The notes under the pieces are model-generated. The model did not search any database. It saw nothing but the letters and a program-made list of their open reading frames with translations, and was not told where the DNA came from. From the NCBI GenBank assembly GCA_040755395.1, contig JBFMAX010000005.1:62001-126000 (forward strand): a stretch of 64,000 bases of DNA. The letters are read 5' to 3'. The translations under genes were made by a program, and so were the position numbers. This document shows, one piece after another, positions 61,665 to 64,000 of the stretch; within the stretch, counting starts at the first letter, position 1, and each line of letters starts with the position of its first letter. The stretch is from Nitrospirota bacterium. GTDB lineage: Bacteria; Nitrospirota; Nitrospiria; Nitrospirales; Nitrospiraceae.

Positions 61665-62326
61665 TGTTACGAGTCGTCGATCTTCACAAATCCTTCCCCA
61701 TGGCCGGGCGCGAGTTGAAGGTGTTGAAAGGCATCAATCTCGACCTGCGCCGGGGCGAGTTGGTGGCGATCGTCGGCGCGTCCGGCGCGGGCAAGAGCAC
61801 CCTGCTGCACATCATGGGGACGTTGGAGCGGCCGACCCGAGGCACGGTGCTGTTCGAAGGCGAAGATGTGTTTCGCCTCTCGGAACAAGAGCAAGCCGAG
61901 TTCCGGAACCGGCGCATCGGGTTCGTGTTTCAATTTCATCACCTGCTGCCTGAATTCACCGCATTGGAAAACGCGTACCTGCCCGCGCTCATCCAGAAGC
62001 GGCCCAAGACCGAGGTCGTCGCCGACGCGACGACGCTGCTCAAGGACGTCGGCCTGGGCGATCGCTTGCACCACAAACCCGGCGAGCTTTCCGGAGGCGA
62101 ACAACAGCGCGTGGCGGTGGCCCGCGCGCTGATGCAGCGACCGGACCTGGTGCTGGCGGACGAACCGACCGGCAACCTGGACACGCATACCGGCGAGGCG
62201 CTGTTCGCCCTGTTGCGGGAACTGAACCGGGCCCGCGGCACGACGTTCGTGATCGTCACCCACAATGAAAAACTGTCCGCGCAGGCGGACCGGATCATTC
62301 ACATGGAAGACGGGATGATTATTTAG
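61664..62326 (+). CDS. lolD: Lipoprotein-releasing ABC transporter ATPase LolD
   Basis: 220 aa. Walker A GASGAGKST, signature LSGGEQQRVAVARAL, Walker B LVLADEPTGNLD, H-loop VTHNEKL. Standard LolD. Drives the permease encoded upstream. The ATG directly follows a repeat arm without a clear ribosome site. Confidence 0.94.
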   Translation: MLRVVDLHKSFPMAGRELKVLKGINLDLRRGELVAIVGASGAGKSTLLHIMGTLERPTRGTVLFEGEDVFRLSEQEQAEFRNRRIGFVFQFHHLLPEFTALENAYLPALIQKRPKTEVVADATTLLKDVGLGDRLHHKPGELSGGEQQRVAVARALMQRPDLVLADEPTGNLDTHTGEALFALLRELNRARGTTFVIVTHNEKLSAQADRIIHMEDGMII

Positions 62327-62341
62327 GCGAAAGAGGGTTGA

Positions 62342-63490
62342 ATGGTCATGAAGCGGACCTTCCTTACTCTCGGAGCTATCGTGCTCTTGCTTGCGGCGAT
62401 TCCGCTGCGCGCACCCGCCGTGGAATTCGCGATTGTCGGGCCGAGAGCCGTCGGGATGGGCGGCGCCGGCGTCGCCGTGACCACCGATGCGTTGGCGACG
62501 TATTGGAACCCGGCCGGATTGGCGATGAGCAAGACGTTCGACATTCGCGTCCAAGGGAGCGCCCAAGGTATCGATCGGCTGGGTGTCATCGACACGGCCA
62601 AGGACATCAACGACATCAATCTCAACGACACATCAGCAAGCAACCAGGCCAGGTTGCAAAGCCTTGCGGACCGGATCAACAAACCGGGCTCGACCGTTTC
62701 GGGGATCGGAGCCGGGGGAGTGTATGTCAAGGGCAACTTGGGTAATCACGCCTTCGGATTCAACGTGTCGGATGTGGCCACGGGAGGCGCGTTCGTCTCA
62801 ACGCCGGCCTCGATCAGCGGTGGAGGAGGAACTCCCTTCACCGTTAACGGCCAGTTCGCCCTCCACGGCCTCGAAGCCCGCCAGGCGGCCTTCTCCTATG
62901 CTTATGCGTTCGCCGACAAGACGTTCGCCATCGGCGTGACCGGCAAACTCATTCAAGGCGCGGCCTACGCCGCCGTCACCAACATCCGCGGGGCCGAGAC
63001 GGATTTCGATGTCCTCGAGGACTTCGGTAGGGCGAAGATCTCGACGGCCTACGCCATCGACGTGGGGGCCATCTATCGTCCCGCGTCCTGGTTGCGGTTG
63101 GGCGTGGTCGCAAAGGACATCAACGAACCGGGTTTCGACGCGCCGAACGGGCAGGAATTCAAGCTGGCCCGGCAGGTCCGCGGCGGCCTGGCGGTGAATC
63201 CGTATCCCTCTTTGACGATCAGCTTCGACGGCGATATTCTCTCCAATACGACTCTTCTGCCGGGAGTCAAAAGTCGCGTACTCAGTCTGGGCGCCGAACA
63301 GACGCTGTTCTCGGAATTTCTTTCGCTCCGCGTGGGCGCCCTGAAAAACGTGGAGGACGCGGCATCCCCGATCACGCCCACCGCCGGCTTCGGCCTGAAG
63401 ATCTTCGCCTTGCGGGTGGACATCGGCGGCGGATATGATTTTCGCGAGCGCGGCGCACTGGCTTCTGGCTCGCTGTCGCTGACGTTTTAA
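62342..63490 (+). CDS. TraF-type (PF13729-like) outer-membrane beta-barrel protein
   Basis: 382 aa. Signal peptide (FLTLGAIVLLLAAIPLRAPAVEF) then GPRAVGMGGAGVAVTTDALATYWNPAGLAM, the start typical of FadL/TraF-like barrels, and a C terminus ending in Phe (ALASGSLSLTF) as in outer-membrane proteins. Annotated in relatives as conjugal transfer TraF, although no conjugation genes are near. Probably a transporter or structural barrel. Confidence 0.78.
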   Translation: MVMKRTFLTLGAIVLLLAAIPLRAPAVEFAIVGPRAVGMGGAGVAVTTDALATYWNPAGLAMSKTFDIRVQGSAQGIDRLGVIDTAKDINDINLNDTSASNQARLQSLADRINKPGSTVSGIGAGGVYVKGNLGNHAFGFNVSDVATGGAFVSTPASISGGGGTPFTVNGQFALHGLEARQAAFSYAYAFADKTFAIGVTGKLIQGAAYAAVTNIRGAETDFDVLEDFGRAKISTAYAIDVGAIYRPASWLRLGVVAKDINEPGFDAPNGQEFKLARQVRGGLAVNPYPSLTISFDGDILSNTTLLPGVKSRVLSLGAEQTLFSEFLSLRVGALKNVEDAASPITPTAGFGLKIFALRVDIGGGYDFRERGALASGSLSLTF

Positions 63491-63506
63491 CGGACTTGAT
63501 AGAGTG

Positions 63507-64000
63507 ATGCTCATGAATAGGAACGGACGGAGGTCGCATCGGCTCGGTTTGAGCCTGCTGCTGGCGATCATGACGCTCGCCGGATGCGGCGGATTGCAGG
63601 AAGTGTGGGAAGGCCCGGCCGCAAAAGGGTTTCATCCGAAGTCGATCGCGATCCTGCAACTTGCCGGTCCATACGATGCCGCCCGGGAGGACGTGGAGGA
63701 AGTGCTCGCCGCCGCGCTGATGAGAAGCAACAAATTCGAGCGGGTGGTTCCGCCCGAGGATGTCACGGATATTTTCCAGGCGACCAAGGACGCGTTCGAC
63801 GCGCTCGTGGTGTACTTCACCAAGATGGAGACTACCGGGCAGTCGGACAAGCAGGCGGCGGTCAAGATCGGCCAGGCGTTGAAAGCGGACGCGTTGCTCG
63901 TGGTGAAGGTCAACGCGTGGGAATACACCCGCCAGGACGGCGACAACATCGCCAAAGTCGGACTGGGGCTCCGCCTGGTCGATGCCGCCACCGGCGCCAT
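63507..64000 (+). CDS. Lipoprotein, N-terminal part (cut by window edge)
   Basis: From ATG 63507 (or ATG 63513): signal peptide with lipobox LAGC (Cys near residue 27). The mature part AAKGFHPKSIAILQLAGPYD ... ALMRSNKFERVVPPEDV ... KIGQALKADALLVVKVNAWE resembles the nucleotide-sensing-like fold of CsgG/DUF799-type lipoproteins. No stop before 64000. It follows the TraF-like barrel, so an outer-membrane partnership is possible. Confidence 0.7.
   Translation, partial: MLMNRNGRRSHRLGLSLLLAIMTLAGCGGLQEVWEGPAAKGFHPKSIAILQLAGPYDAAREDVEEVLAAALMRSNKFERVVPPEDVTDIFQATKDAFDALVVYFTKMETTGQSDKQAAVKIGQALKADALLVVKVNAWEYTRQDGDNIAKVGLGLRLVDAATGA

Overview
The window is about 64 kb of GC-rich bacterial chromosome. 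The gene content suggests a Nitrospirota (Nitrospira-like) organism: ClpB/Hsp20, Lgt/Lnt/LolCD, a TIGR04073-type protein, a TraF-like outer-membrane protein, AddAB, and many short intergenic repeats. This placement is inferred from gene content and style; no marker gene was compared.

Layout. 1-30 kb is mostly housekeeping. It holds a cut-off sensor protein, a membrane protein, an SDR, clpB, hsp20, comM, a kelch protein, a stand-alone Lrp/AsnC sensor domain, a Gfo/Idh oxidoreductase, a dienelactone-hydrolase relative, a PilZ protein, tRNA-Leu(UAA), a YtxH protein, a TPR protein, lgt, a zincin, addA/addB, thioredoxin-like proteins and a DGQHR-domain protein with a long structured 5' leader. 30.5-32.6 kb is a glycogen-debranching-type enzyme.

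33.5-46.2 kb is a complete type I-G (formerly I-U) CRISPR-Cas locus read leftward: csb1, csb2 (Cas5-Cas6 type), cas3 with C-terminal HD, csb3, a zone of relics and a hicBA pair, a cas4-cas1 fusion, cas2, a leader that may encode two small coupled peptides, and an array of 33 repeats and 32 spacers. The repeat orientation (3' end ATTGAAGC on the minus strand), the cas2-side leader and the decayed far-end repeat all agree.

46.2-52.6 kb is the most unusual part. Five same-strand copies of one short fragment, the first ~60 codons of a second Cas3-like helicase (WFxxATGHEPYPFQ ... VDVPTGLGKTAMA ... GWLWRR), recur about every 1 kb and break off at the same codon. Each gap between them holds one different small cargo: an Asn-Pro-repeat secreted protein plus a small antitoxin-like protein, VapBC, a broken DUF4258/DUF2283 pair, a nucleotidyltransferase pair, then another VapBC. 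This looks like a cassette array of toxin-antitoxin-type genes punctuated by a cas3-derived repeat, next to the CRISPR locus.

53-64 kb is a WYL regulator, a two-ACT-domain regulator, def, a TIGR04073 protein, and a rightward lipoprotein/translation cluster: lnt, prfB (with programmed frameshift), lysS, lolC/E, lolD, a TraF-like porin and a cut-off lipoprotein.

Two dispersed repeat classes cut across the window. One is three MITE-like elements with 16-bp inverted ends (CCCGCATTATTCATGA) and CTAR target duplications. The other is a set of heptad-phased degenerate stutter blocks at gene ends, often in inverted pairs, including a perfect (TATCTCG)x11 tract.
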